From contig NZ_SRLB01000009.1 of assembly GCF_004745635.1 (NCBI RefSeq), forward strand, positions 1 to 64,000: DNA of 64,000 bases, in the 5' to 3' direction. The translations under genes were made by a program, and so were the position numbers. The DNA comes from Methylobacterium nonmethylotrophicum. GTDB lineage: Bacteria > Pseudomonadota > Alphaproteobacteria > Rhizobiales > Beijerinckiaceae. Below, piece by piece: positions 1 to 9,289 of this stretch. Position 1 is the first letter of the stretch. Each line of letters starts with the position of its first letter. The notes under the pieces were generated by a model. That model worked only from the letters and a program-made list of their open reading frames with translations, had not been told where the DNA came from and did no database searches.

Positions 1-2
1 GC

Positions 3-2849
3 AACGACACCCTGTCCGGCGGCGACGGCAACGACACCCTGGTCGGCGGCGCCGGCGCCGACGTCCTCGACGGCGGGGCCGGGACCGACACCGCGTCCTA
101 CCAGGATGCGGGCGCCTCGGTGGTGGCGAACCTGTCGAGCCCGGGCGGCAACACCGGCTTTGCGGCCGGCGACACCTACACCTCGGTCGAGATCCTGATC
201 GGAGCCGACGTCGCCGGCGCCGGCGACACGCTCACCGGCGACGCGAATGGCAACGTCCTGTCCGGCCTGGCGGGCGACGACCAGCTCCTCGGCCAAGCCG
301 GCAAGGACACCCTCTCGGGCGGGGAGGGCAGCGACAACCTCTGGGGCGGCCTGGACGGCGATGGGCTCGATGGCGGCGCCGGCTACGATCTCGCCCGCTA
401 CGACTACGCCGCGAGCGGGGTCACGGCGGTGCTGTACAACTCCGGCTTCAACACCGGCGAGGCGGCGGGCGACACCTACGCCAACATCGAGGGTCTGGTC
501 GGCTCGGGCTACGCCGACAACCTGCAGGGCGACGGCGGGGCCAACCAGCTCTACGGCCAGGCCGGCGACGACCAGCTCTTCGGCCTGGCAGGCGCCGACA
601 GCCTCTCGGGCGGGGACGGCAGCGACAACCTGTGGGGCGGCGAGGGGGCCGACAGCCTCGACGGCGGGACCGGCTTCGACCTGGCGCGCTACGACTACGC
701 CGCGAGCGCGGTCACGGCGGTGCTGTACAACGCGGCCTTCAACACCGGTGAGGCGGCGGGCGACGGCTACGTCGGCATCGAGGGGCTGGTCGGCTCGGGC
801 TACGGCGACAACCTCCAGGGTGACGCTGGGGTCAACCAGCTCTTCGGCCAGGCCGGCGACGACCTGCTCTTCGGTCTGGCCGGCAAGGACAGCCTCTCGG
901 GCGGGGACGGCGGCGACAGCCTGTGGGGCGGCCTGGACGGCGACGGGCTCGATGGCGGCGCCGGCTTCGATTTCGCCCGCTACGACGACGCCGCGAGCGC
1001 GGTCACGGCGGTGCTGTACGATGCCATCTTCAACACCGGGGAGGCGGCGGGCGACACCTACACCGCCATCGAGGGCCTGGTCGGCTCGGGCTTCGGCGAC
1101 AACCTCCAGGGTGATGCCGGCGCCAACCAGATCTACGGCCTGAGCGGCGACGACCTGCTCTTCGGCCTGGCGGGCAAGGACAGCCTCTCGGGCGGGGACG
1201 GCGGCGACAGCCTCTGGGGCGGCCTGGACGGCGATGGGCTCGACGGCGGGGCCGGCTTCGACTTCGCCCGCTACGACTACGCCGCGAGCGGGGTCACGGC
1301 GGTGCTGTACAATGCCGGCTTCAACACCGGCGAGGCGGCGGGCGACACCTACGCCAACATCGAGGGTCTGGTCGGCTCAGGCTTCGCCGACAACCTCCAG
1401 GGCGACGGTGGGGTCAACCAGCTCTACGGCCAGGCCGGCGACGACCAGCTCTTCGGCCTGGCGGGCAGCGACAGCCTCTCGGGCGGGGACGGCAGCGACA
1501 ACCTGTGGGGCGGCGAGGGCGGCGACAGCCTCGACGGTGGGGCCGGCTTCGACCTGGCGCGCTACGACTACGCCGCGAGCGCGGTCACGGCGGTGCTGTA
1601 CAACGCAGCCTTCAACACCGGTGAGGCGGCGGGCGACGGCTACACCGCCATCGAGGGGCTGGTCGGCTCGGGCTTCGCCGACAACCTCCAGGGTGACGGC
1701 GGGGTCAACCAGCTCTTCGGCCAGGCCGGCGACGACCTGCTCTTCGGTCTGGCCGGCAAGGACAGCCTCTCGGGCGGCGACGGCAACGACAGCCTCTGGG
1801 GTGGCCTGGACGGCGATGGGCTCGATGGCGGCGCCGGCTTCGACTTCGCCCGCTACGACGACGCCGCGAGCGGGGTCACGGCGGTGCTGTCCAACGCCAC
1901 CCTCAACACCGGTGAGGCGGCGGGCGACACCTACACCAGCATCGAGGGGCTGGTCGGCTCGGGCTTCGGCGACAACCTCCAGGGTGACGCCGGCGCCAAC
2001 CAGATCTACGGCCTGAGCGGCGACGACAACCTCTGGGGTGGCGAGGGGGCCGACAGCCTCGACGGTGGCGCCGGCTTCGACCTGGCGCGCTACGACTACG
2101 CGGCGAGCGCGGTCACGGCGGTGCTGTACAACGCGGCCTTCAACACCGGTGAGGCGGCGGGCGACAGCTACGCCAACATCGAGGGTCTGGTCGGGTCGGC
2201 CTTCGGCGACAACCTCCAGGGTGACGCTGGGGTCAACCAGCTCTTCGGCCAGGCCGGCGACGACCAGCTCTTCGGCCTGGCGGGCGCCGACAGCCTCTCG
2301 GGCGGGGACGGCAGCGACAACCTGTGGGGTGGCGAAGGCGGCGACAGCCTCGACGGCGGCGCCGGCTTCGATCTCGCCCGCTACGACTACGCCACGAGCG
2401 CGGTCACGGCGGTGCTGTACAATCCCGGCTTCAACACCGGGGAGGCGGCGGGCGACAGCTACGCCAACATCGAGGGTCTGGTCGGGTCGGCCTTCGACGA
2501 CAACCTCCAGGGCGACGGCGGCGCCAACCAGCTCTACGGCCAGGCCGGCAACGACTTCCTGTATGGCGGCCAGGGGGCCGACACCCTCGTGGGCGGAGCC
2601 GGGTCGGACACCTTCGCGTTCCAGGCCGGCGACTTCCAGGCCGGGGTGTTCGATCGTGTGAGCGACTTCCACGAGGCGGCGGGCGATACCGATGCCCTGA
2701 CCTTCCTGGGGATGTCGCCGGCGAGCCTGCAGGTGACGCAGCAGGGCAGCGACGTCCTGGTCAGCACGACGCAGCTGGGCGGCACTGGCGGCGTGATCGT
2801 CCAGAACTTCACCGTGGCCCAGATCCAGGATCAGCTCGTCTTCTCGTGA
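3..2849 (+). CDS. RTX-type Ca2+-binding repeat protein, 3' part (5' end outside window)
   Basis: The frame is open from the first complete codon of the window, so the gene starts upstream and only its last ~949 codons are seen. The protein is built from glycine/aspartate-rich nonapeptides (GGxGxDxLx type) that form Ca2+-binding beta-rolls in RTX proteins. These are embedded in a larger repeat of about 97 residues that begins ARYDYAAS and includes GEAAGD and a LVGS-DNLQGD block. The last ~80 residues leave the repeat pattern ([14 protein letters not shown], then VSDFHEA) and end in a hydrophobic/polar stretch finishing LVFS. That is the usual type I secretion signal region of RTX proteins. No enzymatic domain lies in the visible part. 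The likely role is as a secreted surface or biofilm protein exported by an ABC/HlyD/TolC system. The family call is safe; the function is not determined. Confidence 0.9.
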   Translation, partial: NDTLSGGDGNDTLVGGAGADVLDGGAGTDTASYQDAGASVVANLSSPGGNTGFAAGDTYTSVEILIGADVAGAGDTLTGDANGNVLSGLAGDDQLLGQAGKDTLSGGEGSDNLWGGLDGDGLDGGAGYDLARYDYAASGVTAVLYNSGFNTGEAAGDTYANIEGLVGSGYADNLQGDGGANQLYGQAGDDQLFGLAGADSLSGGDGSDNLWGGEGADSLDGGTGFDLARYDYAASAVTAVLYNAAFNTGEAAGDGYVGIEGLVGSGYGDNLQGDAGVNQLFGQAGDDLLFGLAGKDSLSGGDGGDSLWGGLDGDGLDGGAGFDFARYDDAASAVTAVLYDAIFNTGEAAGDTYTAIEGLVGSGFGDNLQGDAGANQIYGLSGDDLLFGLAGKDSLSGGDGGDSLWGGLDGDGLDGGAGFDFARYDYAASGVTAVLYNAGFNTGEAAGDTYANIEGLVGSGFADNLQGDGGVNQLYGQAGDDQLFGLAGSDSLSGGDGSDNLWGGEGGDSLDGGAGFDLARYDYAASAVTAVLYNAAFNTGEAAGDGYTAIEGLVGSGFADNLQGDGGVNQLFGQAGDDLLFGLAGKDSLSGGDGNDSLWGGLDGDGLDGGAGFDFARYDDAASGVTAVLSNATLNTGEAAGDTYTSIEGLVGSGFGDNLQGDAGANQIYGLSGDDNLWGGEGADSLDGGAGFDLARYDYAASAVTAVLYNAAFNTGEAAGDSYANIEGLVGSAFGDNLQGDAGVNQLFGQAGDDQLFGLAGADSLSGGDGSDNLWGGEGGDSLDGGAGFDLARYDYATSAVTAVLYNPGFNTGEAAGDSYANIEGLVGSAFDDNLQGDGGANQLYGQAGNDFLYGGQGADTLVGGAGSDTFAFQAGDFQAGVFDRVSDFHEAAGDTDALTFLGMSPASLQVTQQGSDVLVSTTQLGGTGGVIVQNFTVAQIQDQLVFS
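99..2668 (+). repeat. Tandem 97-codon repeats within the RTX gene
   Basis: The conserved gctacgac(t/g)acgcc landmark occurs at 397, 688, 979, 1270, 1561, 1852, 2089 and 2380. Spacing is exactly 291 nt except between 1852 and 2089, where it is 237 nt, so that copy lacks 54 nt (two nonapeptides). A divergent copy, about 300 nt long, precedes them. Copies are near-identical at DNA level, which suggests recent duplication or gene conversion. Confidence 0.9.
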
Positions 2850-2871
2850 CGCTGTAGAGATCCATGAACGA

Positions 2872-2898
2872 TGCGGTCCGGCATGTCGTCGGACCGCA
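2872..2898 (+). terminator. Hairpin after RTX gene
   Basis: A perfect 9-bp stem (tgcggtccg / cggaccgca) with a 9-nt loop begins 22 nt after the RTX stop codon. No clear T-tract follows, so it is a candidate terminator or 3'-end stabiliser only. Confidence 0.45.
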
Positions 2899-3020
2899 CG
2901 CGCGATCATCGGCAACCGGCGGCCGCATTCCAGGTCCGAGACGATCAGTCGTGGTCGCGGAGGGCTGGCGAGCACCGGATTGCCATTCCGGCCTCGCCGA
3001 GGTTCGACCACCGCAGGGGA

Positions 3021-3065
3021 GCGCAGGATCTTGGGGCGCAGGATCTTGGGGCGCAGGATCTTGGG
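3021..3065. repeat. Intergenic tandem array, 15-nt unit x3
   Basis: Three perfect copies of gcgcaggatcttggg, followed by a partial fourth (gcgca), lie in the gap 2850-3210 between the RTX gene and the small secreted protein. Apart from this array and the hairpin at 2872, I see no gene or other signal in that gap. Confidence 0.9.
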
Positions 3066-3210
3066 GCGCAACGCCTTGCGGATGCTGGCCATGTGCGCAG
3101 GACGGTCACTCCGCGCCCCTGAATGACATCAGGATGAGCGTCGCTGCCCCGGGGGAGGGCGCGACGCAGTCGCGGGAACGGTGCCCACGGGACGGGTGGC
3201 GTGGATGCCC

Positions 3211-3546
3211 TCAGTACGGCCGACACAGGCCGGCATAGGCATCCCAGTACCGGTAGGGACCGCAGCCGCCGCGGGTCGCGCCGTAATAGCCCGCCGCTGC
3301 CGCGACCCCGACGGCCCCGGCCGCCACCCCGTAGCCGTAGCGGCCGTACCCGCCCCGGTAGCCGTAGCGTCCGCGGTAGGCGTACCCACCGCGATAGCCG
3401 GCGACGCGTCCGCCATGAATGCCGCCGCCCCGGACGCCGCCGCCTCGGAATCCGCCTCCGCGAAAGCCGCCCCGCGCCTCGGCGGCGGTCGCGAGGAACA
3501 GGGCGGCGATGGCGGAAGCAGCGATGATGACGATGACGCGCTTCAT
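3211..3546 (-). CDS. Small Gly/Tyr-rich secreted protein
   Basis: This encodes 111 aa. The start is the ATG whose upstream sequence reads aaggagac, a good ribosome binding site; a longer in-frame upstream extension lacks one. Residues 1-23 (MKRVIVIIAASAIAALFLATAAEA) are a typical Sec signal peptide ending in AxA-like residues. The mature part begins with GGFRGGG-type repeats and continues with tyrosine/glycine/arginine repeats (YRGGY, YRGRY). A short Ala/Val-rich stretch precedes a tail with two cysteines (GGCGPYRYWD...GLCRPY). Small proteins with this plan are common in Hyphomicrobiales and are usually annotated as hypothetical; the two Cys could form a disulfide. It stands alone, on the opposite strand to its neighbours. 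The function is unknown. Confidence 0.75.
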   Translation of the reverse strand: MKRVIVIIAASAIAALFLATAAEARGGFRGGGFRGGGVRGGGIHGGRVAGYRGGYAYRGRYGYRGGYGRYGYGVAAGAVGVAAAAGYYGATRGGCGPYRYWDAYAGLCRPY

Positions 3547-4167
3547 GAGACTGTCTCCTTCCTGGGTCGGAGGGACCGATGCTCCGCCCGTCGCGGACGG
3601 TCGTGAGCGGTCGTCGGAGGCGACGGTCGCCGTCCACGCAGGCCGTCCTCCCGCAGGGTCCGTCGGAGGGTAGGCTGCGGAAGCCTCGCGCACTTGATCG
3701 CACGGGTCACGAAGCCCCGCAGCGCGCGCCGCCAGGCACTCGCGCGAGGTCCAACAGGCGTCCGCGCGAGGTCCAGGTCGACGTCCAAGTCTCGTTCGCT
3801 CAAGTCTCGTTCGCTCAAGTCTCGTTCGCTCAACTCCCGGTTGATCAGGCGCTCGTTACGGAATCGGTCATGCTCGGCGATCCGGCCGTGGCGGACGGCG
3901 CGCGGCGGTCGCGACGCTCGGCCGGACATCGGCACCGGGGTCACGGTCGCCGCCGACCGACGATCGCTCCGGCGCGGGCGAGGAGCCCGCACGAGCCGGT
4001 CCCGATCCGGCGATGCTGTCCCGCGCGATCAAGCGGCGCGGCGCATCCGCTGCGAGAGTGCCGGCAGGTGCCGGGATGCCCGCCGGCCGGGAGGCGCAGC
4101 CGCCATCCGTCGCGGACCCGCCCCGGCCGTCGCCGGGATGCGTCCGACCCGATCCGGAGGAAGCAGC
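3547..4167. other. Intergenic region with short repeats
   Basis: This 620-nt gap separates the divergent small secreted protein and the phosphotransacetylase gene. It must hold both promoters, but I cannot assign them with confidence. A direct repeat of cgcgcgaggtcca occurs near 3740-3770, followed by the 15-nt array at 3786. No supported coding region is seen. Confidence 0.5.
3786..3830. repeat. Intergenic tandem array, 15-nt unit x3
   Basis: Three perfect copies of caagtctcgttcgct are followed by a degenerate copy (caactcccgg). It has the same unit length as the array at 3021 but an unrelated sequence. It lies about 340 nt upstream of the phosphotransacetylase start. Confidence 0.9.
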
Positions 4168-5133
4168 GTGGTGCGTTCGACGACGCAGGAGGCGCCGGCC
4201 CGCCGCCGGCACGAGAAGTACGAGCGCCTGATCGCCGCCGCGCAGGCGCGGCCCCGCCTCGCGGTCGCGGTCGCGCACCCGTGCGACGAAGCCTCGCTCG
4301 GCGCCGCCCTGGAGGCGGCGGATCTCGGGCTGATCGAGCCGATCCTGGTCGGTCCGCGGCCGAGGATCGCCGCCGCGGCCGGCGGCCGGGACCTCGGGGC
4401 GCTCCGGATCGTCGAGGCGGCCCACAGCCACGACTCCGCCGCCCGGGCCGTGGCGCTGGTAAATGCCGGGGAGGCCGGCGCCTTGATGAAGGGCAGCCTC
4501 CACACCGACGAGCTGATGGGGGCGGTGGTGCGGCGCGAGGGCGGGCTGCGGACCGCGCGCCGCCTCAGCCACTGCTTCGTGATGGACGTGCCCGGCCACG
4601 ACGATCCGCTCATCATCACCGACGCCGCCATCAACATCGCCCCGACGCTCGAGGAGAAGCGCGACATCGTCCAGAACGCGATCGACCTCGCGCATTCCTT
4701 CGGGGTCGAGGTGGTGCGGGTCGCGATCGTCTCGGCCATGGAGACGGTCAACCCGAAGGTCCCCTCGACCGTCGACGCCGCCGCGCTGTGCAAGATGGCC
4801 GATCGCGGTCAGATCACCGGTGCGGTCCTCGACGGGCCGCTCGCCCTCGACAATGCCATCGACCTCGGCGCGGCGGCGATCAAGAAGATCCGCTCAGCCG
4901 TCGCCGGCCGCGCCAACGTGCTGGTGGTGCCGGATCTCGAGGCCGGCAACATGCTGGCGAAGAGCCTGACCTTCCTCGCCGATGCGGACGCCGCCGGGAT
5001 CGTGCTCGGCGCCAGGGTGCCGATCATCCTGACGAGCCGGGCCGATGCGCGCCTGACGCGGCTCGCCTCCTGCGCCGTCGCCACGCTGTTCGCTTCGGGC
5101 CGGCGCGCCGCCAGCCCGCTGCCGGAGGTCTAG
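4168..5133 (+). CDS. pta: Phosphate acetyl/butyryltransferase family enzyme
   Basis: The 321-aa product interconverts acetyl-CoA (or another short acyl-CoA) and acyl phosphate, supplying acetate kinase downstream. Family features seen are an N-terminal segment with ADLGLIEPILVG, the central MKGSLHTDELM motif, HCFVMDVPG, the DAAINIAPT block, AMETVNPKVPST, and a C-terminal LVVPDLEAGNM. This is the pattern of the short Pta domain found in bifunctional enoyl-CoA hydratase/phosphate acetyltransferases, but the hydratase (MaoC) half is absent. The GTG start is chosen because ggagg lies 7 nt upstream; the frame runs open further upstream without a ribosome site. It is two bases from the acetate kinase ATG, so the two are translationally coupled. 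The exact acyl preference cannot be read from sequence. Confidence 0.88.
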   Translation: MVRSTTQEAPARRRHEKYERLIAAAQARPRLAVAVAHPCDEASLGAALEAADLGLIEPILVGPRPRIAAAAGGRDLGALRIVEAAHSHDSAARAVALVNAGEAGALMKGSLHTDELMGAVVRREGGLRTARRLSHCFVMDVPGHDDPLIITDAAINIAPTLEEKRDIVQNAIDLAHSFGVEVVRVAIVSAMETVNPKVPSTVDAAALCKMADRGQITGAVLDGPLALDNAIDLGAAAIKKIRSAVAGRANVLVVPDLEAGNMLAKSLTFLADADAAGIVLGARVPIILTSRADARLTRLASCAVATLFASGRRAASPLPEV

Positions 5134-5135
5134 CG

Positions 5136-6410
5136 ATGATCCCGGCCTCGCTCGTGCTGAACGCCGGTTCCTCGAGCCTGAAGTTCCAGGTCTTCGAACC
5201 GGAAGACATCTTCGAACCGGAAGGATCCTTCGAACCGGGAGAGACCTTCGGGCCCGGCGAGGGCGGCGCGCCGCGCCGTCTCTATCGCGGCCTCTTCGAG
5301 GGGCTCGGCGGCGCGGCGCACATGATCGTGCGCGACCATACCGGCGCGGTCGTCGCCGACGAGCGCTTCGGCGCGGGCGATGTCGGCCGGGAGACGGCGT
5401 TGGGCCACGAGGAGGCCCTGCTCCACGTCGCCGCCTGGCTGCGGGATCACGCGCGCGGGCACCGGCTGGCGGCGGTCGGGCATCGGGTCGTGCATGGCGG
5501 CGCCGATTACGCCGCGCCCGTGCGGGTCGACGACGCGGTGCTGGCGGCGCTGGAGCGCCTCGTCCCGCTCGCGCCCCTGCACCAGCCGCACAACCTCGCG
5601 CCGATCCGCATCGTGCGCCGGCGATTCCCGGACCTGCCGCAGGTGGCTTGCTTCGACACCGCCTTCCACCGCGGCCAGCCGGAGATCGCGCAGCGTTTCG
5701 CCCTGCCGGCGGAGGTCACCGACCGGGGTGTGCGCCGCTACGGCTTCCATGGCCTGTCCTACGCCTTCGTCGCCGAACGGCTCGGCGCCTGCGCGCCCGC
5801 CCTCGCGGCGGGACGGGTGGTCGTGGCCCATCTCGGCAGCGGCGCGAGCCTGTGCGCCCTCGCGGGCGGGCGCAGCGTCGCCGCCACGATGGGGTTCTCG
5901 GCCCTCGACGGGCTGCCGATGGGCACGCGCTGCGGCAGCCTCGATCCGGGCGTGGTGTTCTACCTGCTGCGGGAGATGCACCTCGACGCCGACGAGGCCG
6001 AACGCCTCCTCTACACCCGCTCGGGGTTGCTCGGCGTCTCGGGCCTGTCGGGCGACATGCGGACGCTGCGCGCGCGCGCCGCCGAGGACCGGCGCGCGCG
6101 GACGGCCATCGACCTCTTCGTCTACCGCATCGGACGCGAGCTCGGCTCGCTCGTGGCGGCGCTCGGCGGCATCGACGGCCTCGTCTTCACCGGGGGCATC
6201 GGCGAGAACGACGCCGCGACCCGCGCCGAGGTGCTGCGGGGCGCCGCCTGGACCGGCTTCCGGCTCGACGAGGCGGCGAACGACGCGGGCGGCCCGCGGA
6301 TCACGCGAGGTCCCGGCCCGCAGGCCTTCGTCATCCCCACCGACGAGGAGGCCATGATCGCGCGCGGGATGCGCGCGGTGCTCGCGCCGGCATCCCGGCC
6401 GGCGCTCTGA
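5136..6410 (+). CDS. ackA: Acetate kinase
   Basis: The 424-aa ASKHA-fold kinase converts acetyl phosphate + ADP to acetate + ATP, or the reverse. Motifs seen are the N-terminal NAGSSSLKF phosphate loop, GHRVVHGG, ACFDTAFH with the catalytic Asp, GFHGLSY, HLGSGASLCA, the GTRCGSLDPG arginine loop and the C-terminal GGIGEND. The length is slightly above the usual ~400 because of an inserted six-residue tandem repeat at residues 20-43 (FEPEDI, FEPEGS, FEPGET, FGPGEG), directly after the first strand. The insertion sits where other acetate kinases have a short surface loop, so activity is probably retained. It forms an operon with pta (2-nt gap) and the PHA-synthase-like genes downstream. This suggests acyl-phosphate/acyl-CoA recycling linked to storage or carbon overflow, which is inference. 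Confidence 0.93.
   Translation: MIPASLVLNAGSSSLKFQVFEPEDIFEPEGSFEPGETFGPGEGGAPRRLYRGLFEGLGGAAHMIVRDHTGAVVADERFGAGDVGRETALGHEEALLHVAAWLRDHARGHRLAAVGHRVVHGGADYAAPVRVDDAVLAALERLVPLAPLHQPHNLAPIRIVRRRFPDLPQVACFDTAFHRGQPEIAQRFALPAEVTDRGVRRYGFHGLSYAFVAERLGACAPALAAGRVVVAHLGSGASLCALAGGRSVAATMGFSALDGLPMGTRCGSLDPGVVFYLLREMHLDADEAERLLYTRSGLLGVSGLSGDMRTLRARAAEDRRARTAIDLFVYRIGRELGSLVAALGGIDGLVFTGGIGENDAATRAEVLRGAAWTGFRLDEAANDAGGPRITRGPGPQAFVIPTDEEAMIARGMRAVLAPASRPAL
5193..5264 (+). repeat. 18-nt tandem repeat inside ackA
   Basis: Four units of 18 nt encode FEPEDI, FEPEGS, FEPGET and FGPGEG. The first three start ttcgaaccgg; the fourth has drifted. The array is in frame and adds 24 mostly acidic residues. 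Confidence 0.85.
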
Positions 6411-6442
6411 CATGTCCGAGCCTCGCGAACGGAGACTGAGCG

Positions 6443-6940
6443 ATGGAGACCCAGACGACGCAACCGGCCGCCGACCTCGGCAACGAGCCGTTCATGTCGG
6501 CCGACGACCTCGACGCCTACTCGGCCCGCGTCAAGGCCGCCCGGGCGATGAAGGAGATCGAAGGGCAGGACCGCGCCGGCAAGGCGCGCGCGGAACTGGT
6601 CAAGCAGCTTGCCGAGCCTGTCGCGCTGACGCCCGAGAAGGTGCACGAGATCACCCAGATGCTCCTGCACCGGCTCCGCATCGCCGCCGAGCAGGGCAAG
6701 AAGGAGCTCCTGGTGATGCGCTTCCCCAACCTGATGTGCACCGACAAGGGACGGGCGATCAACAACGCGGAGCCGGGCTGGCCCGCGACCCTGACCGGCC
6801 GGCCGCGCCAGGCCTACGAGTTCTGGCACGACCGCCTGCATCCGGCCGGCTACGGCCTGCGGGCGATGATCGTCGACTGGCCCGACGGCATGCCGGGCGA
6901 TGTCGGCCTCTTCCTCACCTGGGAGACCACGCGCCACTGA
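6443..6940 (+). CDS. Conserved unknown 165-aa protein in pta-ackA operon
   Basis: I do not recognise the family. The product is soluble-looking: no signal peptide or membrane segment. The N-terminal half is charged and helical (AYSARVKAARAMKEIEGQDR, LVKQLAEPVALTPEKVHEI). The C-terminal half is aromatic-rich (RQAYEFWHDRLHP, AMIVDWPDGMPGDVGLFLTW). Residues FPNLMCTDKGRAINN in the middle look like a folded core with one cysteine. The ATG start follows ggagactgagcg, a good ribosome site. It lies 32 nt after ackA and 42 nt before the DUF3141 gene, so it is part of the same operon and probably works with them. Confidence 0.75.
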   Translation: METQTTQPAADLGNEPFMSADDLDAYSARVKAARAMKEIEGQDRAGKARAELVKQLAEPVALTPEKVHEITQMLLHRLRIAAEQGKKELLVMRFPNLMCTDKGRAINNAEPGWPATLTGRPRQAYEFWHDRLHPAGYGLRAMIVDWPDGMPGDVGLFLTWETTRH

Positions 6941-6982
6941 GCGCCGCCGCCGCGAGGGCGCCGCCGCAAGGGAGAGACGACC

Positions 6983-9289
6983 ATGGCCGAGACCCGGACG
7001 ACCCGCCCCGACGCGGCCGCGGCGCCGCCCTCCCTGTTCGCGGTCCAGGCCCGCGTGGCCGAGCTCTACCGCGAGCGCTGCGCCAAGGCGTTCCAGGATT
7101 GCTGTGAGGCGACGCTCGCGGCCAACCGCGCCTGGACCGAGGCGCTCAAGCCCGTCACGCCGGCGCAAGGCTTCGGCGACGCGGTGACCTACTGGGCCGA
7201 CTTCGCCCAGCGCTCGCTCCTGTTCTGGGACACGCTGCGCCGGCGCGGCAACGACTGGCTGGCGCACGAGGCGGCCGGCAAGCCGCCGCTCCTCGCCTTC
7301 CCGTGGGAGATCGTCGCCGACGCGCGCGGCTTCGCCCGGCCGGCGAACTACGCGCTCGCCCGCATCCTGGCGCCGGACGGCGTCGCCACCGATCCCGACA
7401 AGCGGCCTTACGTCATCATCGATCCGCGGGCCGGCCACGGCCCGGGCATCGGCGGCTTCAAGCCCGATTCCGAGGTCGGCGTGGCGCTCCGCGCCGGCCA
7501 CCCGGTCTACGTGGTGATCTTCTTCCCCGAGCCCGTCCCGGGCCAGACCCTCGCCGACGTCGCCCAGGCCGAGGCGGCCTTCCTGCGCCTGGTGGGCGAG
7601 CGCCACCCGACCCGCGGCCGCCCGGTGATCGTCGGCAACTGCCAGGGCGGCTGGGCCGCAATGCTGGTGGGGGCGCTCGATCCCGAGCAAGCGGGCCCCC
7701 TGGTGATCAACGGCGCACCGATGTCGTACTGGGCCGGCAACGACGCCGAGAACCCGATGCGCTACGCCGGCGGGCTCCTCGGCGGGTCGTGGCCGGCGCT
7801 TCTGGCCAGCGACCTCGGCGGCGGCGTCTTCGACGGCGCCCACCTCGTCGAGAACTTCGAGTCCTTGAACCCGGCCAACACCAACTTCGGCAAGGCCTAC
7901 GGGCTCTTCTCGAAGATCGACACCGAGCCGGCGCGCTTCCTCGAGTTCGAGCGCTGGTGGGGCGGCTACTTCCTGATGAACCGGGAGGAGATCCGCTGGA
8001 TCGTCGACACCCTGTTCGTCGGCAACCGGCTCGCCGCCGGCCGCGCCGAGTGGGCCGAGGGCAAGGCCTTCGACCTCCGGGCGATCCGCTCGCCGATCAT
8101 CCTGTTCGCCTCGCTCGGCGACAACATCACGCCGCCCCAGCAGGCCTTCAACTGGGTCGCCGACCTCTATCCCACCACCGCGGACCTGAAGGCCAACGGG
8201 CAGGTCATCGTCGGGCTGATGCACGAGAGCGTCGGGCATCTCGGCATCTTCGTCTCAGGGAACGTGGCGCGGCGCGAGCACGCCCAGATCGTCGACCTCC
8301 TCGACTACATCGAGCACCTGCCGCCCGGCCTCTACGGCATGACGGTCGAGGACATGCCTCAAGACGCCGAAGCCGGGGGCGGGCCGCGCTACGACGTGGT
8401 GCTGCGCGAACTCGAGGTCGAGGACCTGCAGCGGCTGCAGAAATACGCCCGCAAGGACGAGGTGCCGTTCGAGGCGGTGCGCCGGGTGTCGGACCTGAAC
8501 GCCGCGGCCTACGAGACCTTCGTGCATCCGGTCGTGAGCGCGTGGGTGCCGCGCGAGGCCGGCGCGGCGTTGCGGGCGCTGCACCCGCTCCGGGTCCGGC
8601 GCTGGGCGCTGTCCGACCTCAACCCCGCCCTCTCCGCCCTCACGCCTTGGGCCGATCTTGCGCGGGCCCACCGCGTCCACCGCGACGAGGCCGGACTCTG
8701 GGCGGCGGCCGAGCGCCGGAGCGCCGCCGGGATCACCGCGGCCTGGGACTTCTACCGCCAGATGCGGGACGCGTCGGCCGAGAACCTGTTCTACGCCACC
8801 TATGCGAGCTTGAGCGTGGTGCTGCCCCGCGTCGAGGCGCCGGCCGCCGCGACCGAGGGGACGCCGGCCCTGCGCGAGGCGGTTGCGCGCATCGCCGAGG
8901 GCGACTTCACCGATGCGGCCGTTCGGGCCTGCCTGCTGATGGCCCGCCTCGGTCCGAAGGAGCGGCGGCTGTCGACCCTGAAGCGTATCCGCGAGCTCGT
9001 CGGCCGCGATGTCGGCCTGCTCGCCATGTCGGCGAGCGACGCGGCCCGGGTCGTCCGCCGGCAGGCGGCGGTCGTCGAGCACGCGCCCGATGCCGCCATG
9101 GCGTCCCTGCCGGACCTGGTGCGGACGGCGGAGGAGCGCCGCCGCCTCCTCGACGTCGTCGACCGCCTGGCGAACCGCCTCGGCCTCGGACCGGAGCAGC
9201 GTGCGCTGCTTCCGCGGTTCCGCGACCTCCTCGGCCTCGCGCCCGCCGGCGTCCCGTCGGACGCCGCCGCGCCCCGGAAGGCCGGCTGA
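6983..9289 (+). CDS. DUF3141 protein, PHA-synthase-like alpha/beta hydrolase
   Basis: This encodes 768 aa. An N-terminal helical region (1-100) precedes an alpha/beta-hydrolase fold. The nucleophile elbow reads G-N-C-Q-G with Cys220, the G-x-C-x-G lipase-like box of polyhydroxyalkanoate synthases. The acid Asp380 (LGDNITPP) and His419 (VGHLGIF) complete a Cys-Asp-His triad. The C-terminal third (about 480-768) is a helical region not found in standard PhaC. This matches the family known as 3-hydroxyalkanoate synthetase / DUF3141. The ATG is preceded by aagggagaga. Its neighbours (Pta, AckA, FabI) point to use of hydroxyacyl- or acyl-thioesters, but true polymerase activity is not established for this family as far as I know. 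Confidence 0.85.
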   Translation: MAETRTTRPDAAAAPPSLFAVQARVAELYRERCAKAFQDCCEATLAANRAWTEALKPVTPAQGFGDAVTYWADFAQRSLLFWDTLRRRGNDWLAHEAAGKPPLLAFPWEIVADARGFARPANYALARILAPDGVATDPDKRPYVIIDPRAGHGPGIGGFKPDSEVGVALRAGHPVYVVIFFPEPVPGQTLADVAQAEAAFLRLVGERHPTRGRPVIVGNCQGGWAAMLVGALDPEQAGPLVINGAPMSYWAGNDAENPMRYAGGLLGGSWPALLASDLGGGVFDGAHLVENFESLNPANTNFGKAYGLFSKIDTEPARFLEFERWWGGYFLMNREEIRWIVDTLFVGNRLAAGRAEWAEGKAFDLRAIRSPIILFASLGDNITPPQQAFNWVADLYPTTADLKANGQVIVGLMHESVGHLGIFVSGNVARREHAQIVDLLDYIEHLPPGLYGMTVEDMPQDAEAGGGPRYDVVLRELEVEDLQRLQKYARKDEVPFEAVRRVSDLNAAAYETFVHPVVSAWVPREAGAALRALHPLRVRRWALSDLNPALSALTPWADLARAHRVHRDEAGLWAAAERRSAAGITAAWDFYRQMRDASAENLFYATYASLSVVLPRVEAPAAATEGTPALREAVARIAEGDFTDAAVRACLLMARLGPKERRLSTLKRIRELVGRDVGLLAMSASDAARVVRRQAAVVEHAPDAAMASLPDLVRTAEERRRLLDVVDRLANRLGLGPEQRALLPRFRDLLGLAPAGVPSDAAAPRKAG

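Noticed and set aside
1377-3092. 571-aa minus-strand reading frame opposite the RTX gene
   Set aside because: It mirrors the repeats of the RTX gene, has no ribosome site or domain, and GC-rich repeats leave complementary frames open.
3021-3830. 15-nt arrays as a CRISPR
   Set aside because: Units are adjacent with no spacers, and no cas gene is nearby.
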